From Lysobacteraceae bacterium (GTDB lineage Bacteria; Pseudomonadota; Gammaproteobacteria; Xanthomonadales; Xanthomonadaceae), in NCBI GenBank assembly GCA_003449515.1, contig DMHI01000011.1, positions 3,407-9,864 of the forward strand: a stretch of 6,458 nucleotides of DNA. The letters are read 5' to 3'. The position numbers and the translations under genes were made by a program. Shown in pieces: positions 1 through 6,458 of this stretch. Positions within the stretch are counted from its first letter, which is position 1. Each line of letters begins with the position of its first letter. The notes beneath the pieces were generated by a model. It was not told the DNA's origin, did no database searches, and saw only the letters and a list, made by a program, of their open reading frames with translations.

Positions 1-1
1 G

Positions 2-1807
2 CGTTGGTGTGGTCGGCGCTGTCGCGGTGCCGAACTGCAGTCGTGCCAGATCGGCATACAGGCCGCCCTTGGCCTGCAGCTCGGCATGGGTGCCGATATC
101 GACGATGCGCCCGGCCTCCATCACCACGATACGGTCGGCCTTCAGCACGGTGGCGAGGCGGTGCGCGATGACCAGCGTGGTGCGTCCCTGCATCAGCCGC
201 TCGAGCGCCTGCTGGATCATGTGCTCGCTCTGCGCGTCGAGCGCCGAGGTGGCTTCGTCGAGCAGCAGCACCGGCGCATCCTTCAGCAGCGCGCGGGCGA
301 TGGCGACGCGCTGCTGCTGCCCGCCGGAAATGCGCGCGCCGCGTTCGCCGAGCTCGCTGGCGTAGCCGCGCGGCAGGGCGCGGATGAACTCGTCGGCCTC
401 GGCCAGTCGCGCGGCCTGGGTGACATCGTCATCGGTCGCCTCGAGGCGGCCGTAGCGGATGTTGTCGGCGGCACTGGCGGCGAAGATCATCGGATCCTGC
501 GGCACCAGCGCGATGCTGTCGCGCAGCGCCTGCGGATCGAGCGCGCGCAGGTCGACGCCATCGAGCGTGATGCGGCCCTGCTGCGGATCAAAGAAGCGCA
601 GCAGCAACTGCAGCACCGTGCTCTTGCCAGCACCCGAAGGGCCGACGATGGCCACGGTCTCGCCGGGGCGGACATCGAGATCGAGGCCGTCGAGCGCCGG
701 GTCGTCGGGCCGTGTGGGGTAGTGGAAGCGCACGCCCTCGAAACGGATCGCCCCTTTCACCGGTGAGGGCAGCGGCGCGGGCGCTGCGGGCGCGGTGATC
801 TTCGCTTCCTCGCCGAGCAGATCGGCGATCCGCTGCATGCCGCCGCCGGCGCGCTGCACTTCCGCCCAGACCTCGGTGAGTGCGCCAACCGAGCCCGCGC
901 CGATCAGCGCGTAAAGCATGAACTGGCCGAGCGTGCCGGCCGTCATGGTGCCGTCGATCACCGCCTGCGCGCCGCTCCACAGCACCAGCACGATCGCGCC
1001 GAAAAAGAGGACGATCGCCGTGGCGGTGAGCATCGCCTGCAGGCGGATGCGCTTGTTGGCCGCCGCGACCGTGGCCCGCAGCGCGTCGCCGAAACGCTGC
1101 CGCTCGTAGGCTTCGCGGGCGTAGCTCTGCACCGTATGCATCGCGCCCAGCGTCTCGCCGGCGCGGGTGTTGGCGTCGGCCACGCGGTTCTGCGAGGTCT
1201 CGCTGGCCTTGCGCACGCGCCGGCCACCGAGCGCGATCGGCAGCACCGCGAGCGGGATGCCGATGACGGCAAGCCCGGCCAGCTTCGGGCTGGTGACGAC
1301 CAGCATCACCACGCTGCCGACCACGGTGACGACGCTGCGCAGCGCCACCGACATGCTCGAGCCCACCACACTGCGCAGCAGCTCGGTATCGGCCGACAGC
1401 CGCGACACCAGTTCGGCGGAACGTGAGCGGTCGTAGAAGGCCTGGTCGAGCGAGAGCAGGTGGCCGTAGAGCCGGGCGCGCAGATCGACGACGACGCGCT
1501 CGGCAAGCATCGAGACGAAGTAGAAGCGCAGCGCGGTGGCCAGTGCCAACAGCAGGGCCACGCCGAACATCAGCACGAACCAGCGGTCGATATCGCCGCC
1601 CGCGCTGAAGCCCTGGTCGATCATGTGCTTCACCGCCACCGGCAGCGACAAGGTGGCGGCGGACGACAGCGCCAGCGCGCCCAGCCAGGCGGCGAGCAGG
1701 CGCTTGTGTGGCGAGAGGAAAGGCAGCAGACCGCGCAGCGAATTGACGCTCTGGCGCGGCGAGGCCTTGGGCGGGGCGGAGGCGGCGGATGCGGCGGTTT
1801 CGCTCAT
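2..1807 (-). CDS. ABC exporter, fused permease and ATPase (MsbA-related, ABCB type), C-terminus cut by window edge
   Basis: Inner-membrane half-transporter expected to work as a homodimer, using ATP hydrolysis to export a lipid, drug or other hydrophobic substrate. The frame is open from the ATG at 1807 to the left edge, giving 602 residues and little missing. Residues 1-25 are a cytoplasmic Ala/Ser/Pro-rich tail. About six membrane segments follow (roughly 37-59, 76-97, 150-172, 175-193, 259-281, 292-312), then the nucleotide-binding domain from about 352. ATPase motifs are complete: A-loop Tyr363 (FHYPTR), Walker A GPSGAGKST 389-397 with Lys395, Q-loop Gln437, signature ISGGQ 493-497 (Ile replaces the usual Leu), Walker B LLLDE ending Asp517-Glu518, D-loop SALD 521-524 and switch His549. 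The IGAGSVGALTEVWAEVQRA stretch (302-320) resembles the MsbA-related subfamily, not MsbA itself (inference from memory of the family). The start is the first in-frame ATG, 28 bases after the dehydrogenase stop; no good Shine-Dalgarno precedes it, so translation may depend on the upstream gene. Substrate unknown. Confidence 0.93.
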   Translation of the reverse strand, partial: MSETAASAASAPPKASPRQSVNSLRGLLPFLSPHKRLLAAWLGALALSSAATLSLPVAVKHMIDQGFSAGGDIDRWFVLMFGVALLLALATALRFYFVSMLAERVVVDLRARLYGHLLSLDQAFYDRSRSAELVSRLSADTELLRSVVGSSMSVALRSVVTVVGSVVMLVVTSPKLAGLAVIGIPLAVLPIALGGRRVRKASETSQNRVADANTRAGETLGAMHTVQSYAREAYERQRFGDALRATVAAANKRIRLQAMLTATAIVLFFGAIVLVLWSGAQAVIDGTMTAGTLGQFMLYALIGAGSVGALTEVWAEVQRAGGGMQRIADLLGEEAKITAPAAPAPLPSPVKGAIRFEGVRFHYPTRPDDPALDGLDLDVRPGETVAIVGPSGAGKSTVLQLLLRFFDPQQGRITLDGVDLRALDPQALRDSIALVPQDPMIFAASAADNIRYGRLEATDDDVTQAARLAEADEFIRALPRGYASELGERGARISGGQQQRVAIARALLKDAPVLLLDEATSALDAQSEHMIQQALERLMQGRTTLVIAHRLATVLKADRIVVMEAGRIVDIGTHAELQAKGGLYADLARLQFGTATAPTTPT

Positions 1808-1835
1808 GCCGGCATTGTCGCATCGGCGGGCGCGA

Positions 1836-3236
1836 TCAGGCGCATCCGCCGCGCGCGCCCGTAAGCACCAGCAGTTTCGTCGCGCTGAAATCATCCAGCG
1901 CCCAGCGCGGTCCCTCGCGGCCGAGGCCGCTGTCCTTGACGCCGCCGTAGGGCATGCGGTCGACCCGCACGGTGGGCACATCGCCGATCACCACGCCGCC
2001 GACATCGAGCGCGTCCCAGGCGCGCAGCGCGTTCGCGTGGGAGGCGGTGAACACGCCGCACTGCAGGCCGAAGCGGCTGTCGTTGGCGCGGGCGATGGCC
2101 TGCTCGAAGTCGTCCGCGGCTTCGAGCAGCAGCACCGGGCCAAAAGCTTCCTCGCGGTACAGCGGCCGGTGCGTGGGCACGTTCTCGAGCAGCGAAGCGC
2201 CGAGCAGGGCGGGGCGTTCGGTGCTGCGCGCGCCGCGCACCAGTGCGCGGGCACCGGCGCTGATGGCGTCGTCGATCCAGCCGTCGAGCTTCGCCGCCGC
2301 CGCGGCGCTGATCATCGGGCCGATGACGGTGCGCTCGTCGCGCGGGTCGCCGTGGGGCAGGGCACGCACGGCGGCGACCAGCCTATCGCGCAGCGCGGGC
2401 AGCACATCACCATGCACGATCAGCCGCTGCACGCTGATGCAGCTCTGGCCGGCCTGTGCGTAGGCCCCGGCCACGATCCGCGCAGCGAGATGGTCGAGGT
2501 CGACGCCGGGCTCGGCATCGACGATGCAGGCCGCGTTGCCGCCCAGCTCCAGTACCACGCGCTTCTTGCCGGCTTTCGACTTCAAGTCCCAGCCGATCAG
2601 TCCGCCGGTGAAGCTGAGCACGGCGATGCGTTCGTCTTCGACCAGCGGCGCGGCGTGCTCGTTGGCGCAGGGCAGGATCGCGAACGCGCCGTCGGGCAGG
2701 TCGCATTCGGCCAGCCACGCGCCGAGCTTCAGCGCGGTGAGCGGCGTGGCGGGTGCGGGCTTCAACAGCACCGGGCAGCCCGCGGCCAGCGCCGGCGCGA
2801 GCTTGTGCAACACGAGGTTCAGCGGAAAGTTGAACGGCGTGATCAGGCTCGCCACGCCGACCGGCACGCGCTTGGTGAGCCCGCGCCAGCCGCGCGTGGC
2901 GGCATCGCGATCGAGATCGAGCACGGTACCGTCGAGTCGTCCGGCTTCGGCGGCCGCCTCGCGCAAGGTGGCCTGGGCGCGGGCCACCTCGATGCGCGCG
3001 GCGGTGATCGGCTTGCCGCCTTCCGAGCAGATCGTCTGCGCCAGCGATTCGGCGTTCTCGCGCACGCGCACCAGCAGGTGCTCGAGCACCTCGCGCCGCC
3101 GCCAGCCGGGCAGGGCCGCCATCGCGGCGCGCGCCGCATCGGCCGCGCTGATCGCGCGCTCGATGCTCACGGGGTCGGCCTGCGCGACCTCGGCGATGGC
3201 CTCGCCCGTCCACGCATCGCGCATCGTCACGATCAT
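1836..3236 (-). CDS. NAD(P)-dependent aldehyde dehydrogenase family protein
   Basis: Cytoplasmic dehydrogenase that oxidises an aldehyde to a carboxylate (or acyl product) with NAD+ or NADP+. The 466-residue length fits the shorter, non-mitochondrial-type members of the superfamily. Key residues are visible: Asn136 in TPFNFP, Lys159 in LLKP (cofactor ribose/phosphate contact), SFTGG 208-212 at the nucleotide fold, Glu230 in ELGGN (general base), nucleophilic Cys266 in GQSCISVQR, and Glu363/Phe365 in EEAFGP. The GQSCISVQR context resembles the lactaldehyde/ALDH21-like/phosphonoacetaldehyde branch more than betaine or acetaldehyde enzymes, but substrate cannot be read from sequence. One oddity is FTGGLIGW, where most relatives have Ser/Thr at the second Gly, near the cofactor pyrophosphate. 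The ATG at 3236 overlaps the xseA stop as ATGA and has a GGAG 8 bases upstream, which supports this start over Met5. It is followed after 28 bases by the ABC exporter gene. Confidence 0.94.
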   Translation of the reverse strand: MIVTMRDAWTGEAIAEVAQADPVSIERAISAADAARAAMAALPGWRRREVLEHLLVRVRENAESLAQTICSEGGKPITAARIEVARAQATLREAAAEAGRLDGTVLDLDRDAATRGWRGLTKRVPVGVASLITPFNFPLNLVLHKLAPALAAGCPVLLKPAPATPLTALKLGAWLAECDLPDGAFAILPCANEHAAPLVEDERIAVLSFTGGLIGWDLKSKAGKKRVVLELGGNAACIVDAEPGVDLDHLAARIVAGAYAQAGQSCISVQRLIVHGDVLPALRDRLVAAVRALPHGDPRDERTVIGPMISAAAAAKLDGWIDDAISAGARALVRGARSTERPALLGASLLENVPTHRPLYREEAFGPVLLLEAADDFEQAIARANDSRFGLQCGVFTASHANALRAWDALDVGGVVIGDVPTVRVDRMPYGGVKDSGLGREGPRWALDDFSATKLLVLTGARGGCA

Positions 3237-4579
3237 TCGCCGCGCTCCACGCGCAGTCTCAGCTCGCCTTTCGCCACCAGCGCGCGCAACACCTCACCGG
3301 CGGCGACGTCGTCGGCCGTGCGCACGGCGCGGCCATCGGCGCGTTGCAGGATGGCGTAGCCGCGGCCCAGCGTGGCCAGTGGGCTGATGGCGTGCAAGCC
3401 GCGGCCGAGCTCGCGCAGCAGGCCGGTGCGGGCCTGCAGGCCGCGCCGCAGCGCGGTGTCCTGGCGCGCGCCGAGCAGGGCCAGCCGCTGGCGCAGCCGC
3501 TGCAGCCGCAGCGCCGGGGCCTGCTGGTCGAGTCGGCGTGCCAGCGCTTCGACCGCGCCGCGCTGGCCGGCGATGCGGCGCGCCATCGCCGCCGCCATCC
3601 GCGACGTCAGCGCGTCAGCGCGATCGCGCCCGCGCTCGATGCGCCGCTGCGGTCGTTCGGCCTGCAGGCGCAAGCCGGCGTGATCGGCGCGCTGCCGGGC
3701 GCGGTCGAGCAACTGTGCAAGCCGTCGCTGCAGCCGTGCCTGCAGATGATCGATGCGCGCGCGCAACTCGACGCGGTCGGGCACCAGCAGCTCCGCGCCT
3801 GCCGAGGGTGTGGGAGCGCGCAGGTCGGCGACGAAATCGCAGAGCGTGAAATCGACCTCGTGCCCCACCGCCGATACCACCGGCACCGGCGATTCGGCGA
3901 TGGTGCGCACGAGGGCCTCGTCGTTGAAGCACCACAGGTCTTCCAGCGAGCCGCCGCCGCGGGCGACCAGCAGCACATCGTGGCGGCCGGCCGCATAGGC
4001 CGCACGCAGTGTCTGGATGATCGCCGGTGCCGCCGTCGCGCCCTGCACCGGCACCGGCAGCAGCTCGACGTCGAGCAGTGGCCAACGCCGCGCGAGAACG
4101 CTCTGGATGTCGCGGATGACCGCGCCGCTCGGCGAGGTGAGCACGCCCAGCCGGCGCACGAAGCGCGGCAGCGGGCGCTTGCGCGATTCGGCGAACAGAC
4201 CCTCCGCCTCGAGCCTGGCCTTGAGTGCCTCGAAGGCCCGGCGCAGTGCGCCTTCGCCGGCTTCCTCCATGTGGTCGAGCACCAGCTGGTAGTCGCCCCG
4301 CGGCTCGTAGAGCGTGAGCTTGCCGCGCACCAGCACCTGCAGGCCCTCGCGCGGCAGGAAGCGCAGGTATTGCGCCTTCATCTTGAACATCGCGCAGCGC
4401 ACCTGCGCGCGCTCATCCTTCAGCGCGAAGTAAAGATGCCCCGACGCCGGCCGCGTCAGGCTCGACAGTTCGCCCTCCACCCAGATCGACGGAAAGCCGC
4501 CTTCGAGCAGATCGCGGGCCAGCGCATTGAGCTGCGACGGCCGCAGCGCCGGCCCGGTGGTGGGTGTGCGGCTGCTCAT
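3233..4579 (-). CDS. xseA: Exodeoxyribonuclease VII large subunit
   Basis: Catalytic subunit of exonuclease VII, which with several XseB small subunits degrades single-stranded DNA from both ends to oligonucleotides in DNA repair and recombination. The 448 residues compare with about 456 in E. coli. The N-terminal OB fold covers about 12-105 (WVEGELSSL, SGHLYFALKD, QVRCAMFK, LYEPRGDYQL). The catalytic core follows: SPSGAVIRD 149-157, RGGGSLEDLWCFND 207-220, and VGHEVDFTLCDFVADLRAPTPSAGAE 238-263 (cited by its ends). Asp157, Arg207, His240 and Asp243 align with E. coli residues reported as important for activity, each offset by two. An Arg/Gln/Leu-rich coiled coil spans about 270-395, and the C-terminal SPLATLGRGYAI motif lies at 399-410. 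The open frame continues far upstream with no homology, as antisense to the next gene; Met at 4579, just before the OB fold, is therefore chosen. Its Shine-Dalgarno is weak, and a GTG at 4597 is a possible alternative. No xseB is in the window. Confidence 0.97.
   Translation of the reverse strand: MSSRTPTTGPALRPSQLNALARDLLEGGFPSIWVEGELSSLTRPASGHLYFALKDERAQVRCAMFKMKAQYLRFLPREGLQVLVRGKLTLYEPRGDYQLVLDHMEEAGEGALRRAFEALKARLEAEGLFAESRKRPLPRFVRRLGVLTSPSGAVIRDIQSVLARRWPLLDVELLPVPVQGATAAPAIIQTLRAAYAAGRHDVLLVARGGGSLEDLWCFNDEALVRTIAESPVPVVSAVGHEVDFTLCDFVADLRAPTPSAGAELLVPDRVELRARIDHLQARLQRRLAQLLDRARQRADHAGLRLQAERPQRRIERGRDRADALTSRMAAAMARRIAGQRGAVEALARRLDQQAPALRLQRLRQRLALLGARQDTALRRGLQARTGLLRELGRGLHAISPLATLGRGYAILQRADGRAVRTADDVAAGEVLRALVAKGELRLRVERGE
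3245..3248 (-). promoter_or_regulatory. Shine-Dalgarno GGAG for the aldehyde dehydrogenase gene, inside the xseA 3' end
   Basis: Read on the minus strand, GGAG lies 8 bases before the ATG at 3236 and within the last codons of xseA. It fixes the dehydrogenase start at the ATGA overlap and suggests that ribosomes finishing xseA can re-initiate. Confidence 0.7.
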
Positions 4580-4622
4580 CGGTGGATGACCCGACACACC
4601 GATGCCGCTGCTGCCGCCCTGT

Positions 4623-4670
4623 GGCCTGCACGGGCGTGGCGGTACACTGCTTTGCCTGCGGTGGCAGGCC
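4623..4670. repeat. Inverted repeat GGCCTGC / GCAGGCC with a nested GCCTGC hairpin
   Basis: GGCCTGC at 4623-4629 is the exact reverse complement of GCAGGCC at 4664-4670. A second copy, GCCTGC at 4654-4659, pairs with the same right arm (GCAGGC 4664-4669) across a 4-base GGTG loop. The right arm can therefore pair with either left arm. The repeat brackets the possible -10 at 4643-4648 and ends 6 bases before the Shine-Dalgarno of the plus-strand gene. It could be an operator, a leader hairpin, or chance in GC-rich DNA. Confidence 0.45.
4643..4648 (+). promoter_or_regulatory. Possible -10 element (TACACT) for the PilZ-like gene
   Basis: TACACT matches the sigma-70 -10 consensus at 4 of 6 positions and would put transcription start near 4655, about 36 bases before the ATG. 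The matching -35 position holds TGTGGC or similar, which is poor. This is a weak call based on position and the low number of alternatives in a very GC-rich gap. Confidence 0.3.
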
Positions 4671-4676
4671 TGATCC

Positions 4677-4681
4677 GGGAG
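4677..4681 (+). promoter_or_regulatory. Shine-Dalgarno GGGAG for the PilZ-like gene
   Basis: GGGAG stands 9 bases before the ATG at 4691. It decides the start: an ATG at 4684 lies in another frame, and the coding frame has been open since far inside the antisense of xseA, so length alone does not fix the start. Confidence 0.7.
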
Positions 4682-4690
4682 CGATGGCGC

Positions 4691-6331
4691 ATGACCGAAG
4701 TGTATCGACGTTTGCGGGAAGTCCTGCCGCCCGGCACGCGGTCCGAGTTGCCGTTCGGCCCCGATGCCAAGCGTGCTGCGGCATGGATCGACGCGCTGCC
4801 GCGGGTCGATGCGGTCGCCACGCGCCGCGCCCTGCTCGGGGCCCTCGAAGCCTTGGCGAGTTCGCCGGGCCCGAGTGGTGGCGCGCGCCGCGAGATCGCC
4901 GATCTGCTGCGGCCGGTGGTGCTCGAGGTGGTCATCTCGACGCTTCGCCAGTACGCCGGCAAGCCGCTGCCGCTGGCGGGCGAGTTGGCGGCACTCCCGG
5001 GTGAGCTCGCGCAGTTGCACCTGCGCCTCGCGCACGCCTACCGGCTCGCCGCCGCCGACCTGTGCGCGCCGTCGGGCAGCCTGCCCTGGCTGCGTGGTGG
5101 CCAGGTGGCCGAGGCCGTGCAGCGCGCGGTGCACCATTACGCCGAGGCCATGCTGGTGGCGTGGCGCGTCTACGCCGATCCGCCCAACGAGGCCTGGCGT
5201 GGCCTGCATCGCAGCGCGCGGTTCGCGGTGGCCCGTGAACTCGACCGGCGCGCCGTGAGCGACCCGCTGGCGCCGGGTCAGGCTGCCCTGCACCGGCGTT
5301 ATCTGCAGGTTCTGCTGATGGATGTGGTGGATCCGCGCGCCTTCTCGCAGGCCGAGCAGGATCAGCTCTGGACGCTCTGCGGCGATTTCGCCGCGCGCAC
5401 TCCCCTGCGCGATGCGCCGACAGCAACGGCGGTCGGCGTGGCCGATGATGCCGATGAAGGCCCCGGCGGCAAGGCACCGCCACGACAGCACCTCGACCTG
5501 GTGGCCTTCGCCGCGGCGGTCGAGGCCGATCTTGCCGCCCGCGCGGCCGAGGAGGGCACTGGAAGCGCCGGGCAGTCCGCCGGCTCTTCGCGCCTGCCGT
5601 TGGGCACCGATGCGCTGCGCAAGCTCCGCCGGGCGTTCTCCCAAGCGGCTGCACGCCAGTTCACGCGGCTCGACGGTGGCCATGCGGTGGAGACCGTGTT
5701 CGGGCTTTCCGGGCTGCATTTCCAGGCCAGTGGCGAGCGCGACTTCGACGCCTTCGCGAGGCAGGTGCTGGGCGACCAGCTCGACCAGACGCGGCGCGCC
5801 GACTGGGCGGCCGGCAGCGGCGAGGTGCAGGTGCGCTCCACGCGCGTGCCCGCCACGGTGGTCGACCAGAGCCTGGGCGGCTACCGCATCCGCTGGGCGC
5901 AGGATGCCGCGCTGCGGATGCGCGTGGGCGAGGTGATCGGCATCCATGTGGGCGATGCCGACGAGCCCGCCGACTGGATGCTCGGCATCCTCCGCTGGTT
6001 GCGCTACGAGACCGATGGCGAGGTGATGGCCGGTGTCGAACTGGTGTCGCGCTCGGTCGCCCCGGTGGCGATGCTGGGCATGGCCGGTGCCGTCCGCGCG
6101 CCGCTGCGCGCGCTCGAACTGCGTCCGCCCTATGGCGGTGACGACTGGCTCTACCTCGCCGGACAGCGTATTCCGCAGGGCGAGACGCTGCGGCTCGGCC
6201 GCGAGCAGGAGGTGGCCGATCGCCTGCTCGACCGCCGCCCCGAGGATCGCGTGCGCGATCTTCGCCTGCTGCAGACACTCGGCGACTATTTCCTCTACCG
6301 CTACGCGCCGGCGCCTGTCGCGCCGAACTGA
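4691..6331 (+). CDS. Uncharacterised protein with N-terminal helical region and C-terminal PilZ-like domain
   Basis: 546 residues with no signal peptide and no convincing membrane segment, so probably cytoplasmic. Residues 1-235 look helical, with a conserved-looking opening (LPFGPDAKRAAAWIDALPR, 20-38) and LLRPVV at 72-77, a pattern I associate with a family of proteobacterial conserved proteins of unknown role. Residues about 238-305 are a variable Ala/Gly/acidic linker. Residues about 375-460 read as a PilZ-like beta barrel: VVDQSLGGYRIRW (390-402) has the DxSxxG motif (Asp392, Ser394, Gly397), followed by VGEVIGIHV, GILRWLRYE (432-440) and GVELVS (448-453), the usual last strands. No RxxxR pair sits at the expected place before Asp392; the nearest are Arg368-Arg369 and Arg382/Arg385 (RSTR). 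Binding of cyclic di-GMP is therefore uncertain. ispG begins 8 bases after its stop, implying co-transcription. The PilZ call is by pattern, not by search. A signalling adaptor, or a barrel that has lost ligand binding, are both possible. Confidence 0.85.
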   Translation: MTEVYRRLREVLPPGTRSELPFGPDAKRAAAWIDALPRVDAVATRRALLGALEALASSPGPSGGARREIADLLRPVVLEVVISTLRQYAGKPLPLAGELAALPGELAQLHLRLAHAYRLAAADLCAPSGSLPWLRGGQVAEAVQRAVHHYAEAMLVAWRVYADPPNEAWRGLHRSARFAVARELDRRAVSDPLAPGQAALHRRYLQVLLMDVVDPRAFSQAEQDQLWTLCGDFAARTPLRDAPTATAVGVADDADEGPGGKAPPRQHLDLVAFAAAVEADLAARAAEEGTGSAGQSAGSSRLPLGTDALRKLRRAFSQAAARQFTRLDGGHAVETVFGLSGLHFQASGERDFDAFARQVLGDQLDQTRRADWAAGSGEVQVRSTRVPATVVDQSLGGYRIRWAQDAALRMRVGEVIGIHVGDADEPADWMLGILRWLRYETDGEVMAGVELVSRSVAPVAMLGMAGAVRAPLRALELRPPYGGDDWLYLAGQRIPQGETLRLGREQEVADRLLDRRPEDRVRDLRLLQTLGDYFLYRYAPAPVAPN

Positions 6332-6339
6332 GTGATCCG

Positions 6340-6458
6340 ATGAGTTCCGCTGTTCCGGCACCGCGCCGCCGCTCCATTCCCGTCCGCGTCGGCAAGGTCA
6401 CGGTGGGCGGCGATGCCCCGGTCGTCGTGCAGTCGATGACCAACACCGACACCGCCGA
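6340..6458 (+). CDS. ispG: 4-hydroxy-3-methylbut-2-enyl diphosphate synthase, N-terminal part only
   Basis: IspG (GcpE) is a cytoplasmic 4Fe-4S enzyme of the MEP isoprenoid pathway. It reductively converts 2-C-methyl-D-erythritol 2,4-cyclodiphosphate to HMBPP, the substrate of IspH. Only the first 39 codons are present; the gene runs off the right edge. The match is clear: an RRRS segment (9-12), then VRVGKVTVGG (15-24), then APVVVQSMTNTDT (26-38), corresponding to the RRKS...VGNVPIG...APIAVQSMTNT opening of E. coli IspG. The TIM-barrel remainder and the iron-sulfur cysteines lie outside the window. The ATG follows the PilZ-like gene stop by 8 bases. The only Shine-Dalgarno-like bases are GAG at 6330-6332, overlapping that stop, which suggests coupled translation. 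Confidence 0.95.
   Translation, partial: MSSAVPAPRRRSIPVRVGKVTVGGDAPVVVQSMTNTDTA

Larger units (their letters stand above)
4580..4690. promoter_or_regulatory. Divergent intergenic region between xseA and the PilZ-like gene
   Basis: These 111 bases separate two head-to-head genes and must hold the promoters for both unless one is driven from elsewhere. No strong sigma-70 promoter is evident in either direction. Visible items are a weak plus-strand -10-like hexamer, GCCTGC/GCAGGC repeats, and the plus-strand ribosome binding site. No comparable -10 stands out for xseA. Both flanking coding frames stay free of stops across the gap, so start codons rest on homology and Shine-Dalgarno placement. 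Confidence 0.6.

Noticed and set aside
588..1823. 411-residue minus-strand open frame overlapping the ABC exporter
   Set aside because: It is in a different frame from the exporter, is extremely Arg/Ala-rich and lacks membrane segments or ATPase motifs. The exporter frame carries the complete family signature.
1536..3359. 607-residue plus-strand open frame opposite the aldehyde dehydrogenase and part of the exporter
   Set aside because: Composition is that of a GC-driven shadow (Ala/Arg/Gly/His repeats, no motifs), while the opposite strand encodes proteins with intact catalytic motifs.
4654..4669. GCCTGC-GGTG-GCAGGC hairpin as a transcription terminator
   Set aside because: The stem is short, no T-run follows on either strand, and it lies between divergent starts where no gene ends.
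3344..4690. Open plus-strand frame running into the PilZ-like gene from inside xseA, giving an apparent 995-residue protein
   Set aside because: It mirrors xseA in antisense. The gene has a good GGGAG and an ATG at 4691, and family-like sequence starts there. An unusually long N-terminal extension is unlikely.
4580..6361. Open minus-strand frame continuing upstream of xseA, giving an apparent 1042-residue protein
   Set aside because: The upstream part is the antisense of the PilZ-like gene, has Arg/Ala/His-rich composition without domain patterns, and XseA homology begins only after the Met at 4579. High GC makes stop-free antisense frames common.
1..6458. Signs of mobile elements, CRISPR repeats, toxin-antitoxin or phage genes
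   Set aside because: No transposase, integrase, repeated spacer units or small paired genes were found, and coding density and base composition are uniform.

Overview
The window is very GC-rich, gene-dense chromosomal DNA. It most resembles a high-GC gammaproteobacterium: the housekeeping proteins xseA and ispG are gammaproteobacterial in type, and a Xanthomonadales-like (Lysobacterales) source is a reasonable but unproven guess. No transposase, integrase, phage gene, CRISPR array, tRNA or rRNA is visible, and base composition is even throughout. It looks like core genome rather than an island.

The window contains five protein genes in two divergent groups. On the minus strand, reading leftwards from about 4579, are xseA (exonuclease VII large subunit), an NAD(P)-dependent aldehyde dehydrogenase, and a fused permease/ATPase ABC exporter that runs off the left edge. 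xseA and the dehydrogenase overlap by 4 bases (ATGA), and the exporter starts 28 bases after the dehydrogenase stop, so the three are probably one transcript. On the plus strand from 4691 are a 546-residue, poorly characterised protein with a PilZ-like C-terminal barrel and then, 8 bases after its stop, the first 39 codons of ispG of the MEP isoprenoid pathway.

The two groups share a 111-base divergent intergenic region (4580-4690). It carries a weak -10-like hexamer, a strong ribosome binding site for the plus-strand gene, and a set of GCCTGC/GCAGGC repeats that can form alternative hairpins. The other gaps are 28 and 8 bases, so no stretch over 300 bases lacks a gene.

Nothing here amounts to a clearly new system. 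The least understood element is the PilZ-like protein: it keeps the DxSxxG motif but has no obvious RxxxR arginine motif where c-di-GMP-binding PilZ domains carry one, and it sits directly upstream of ispG. The tight coupling of a DNA exonuclease gene to an aldehyde dehydrogenase gene is the second point worth a look.
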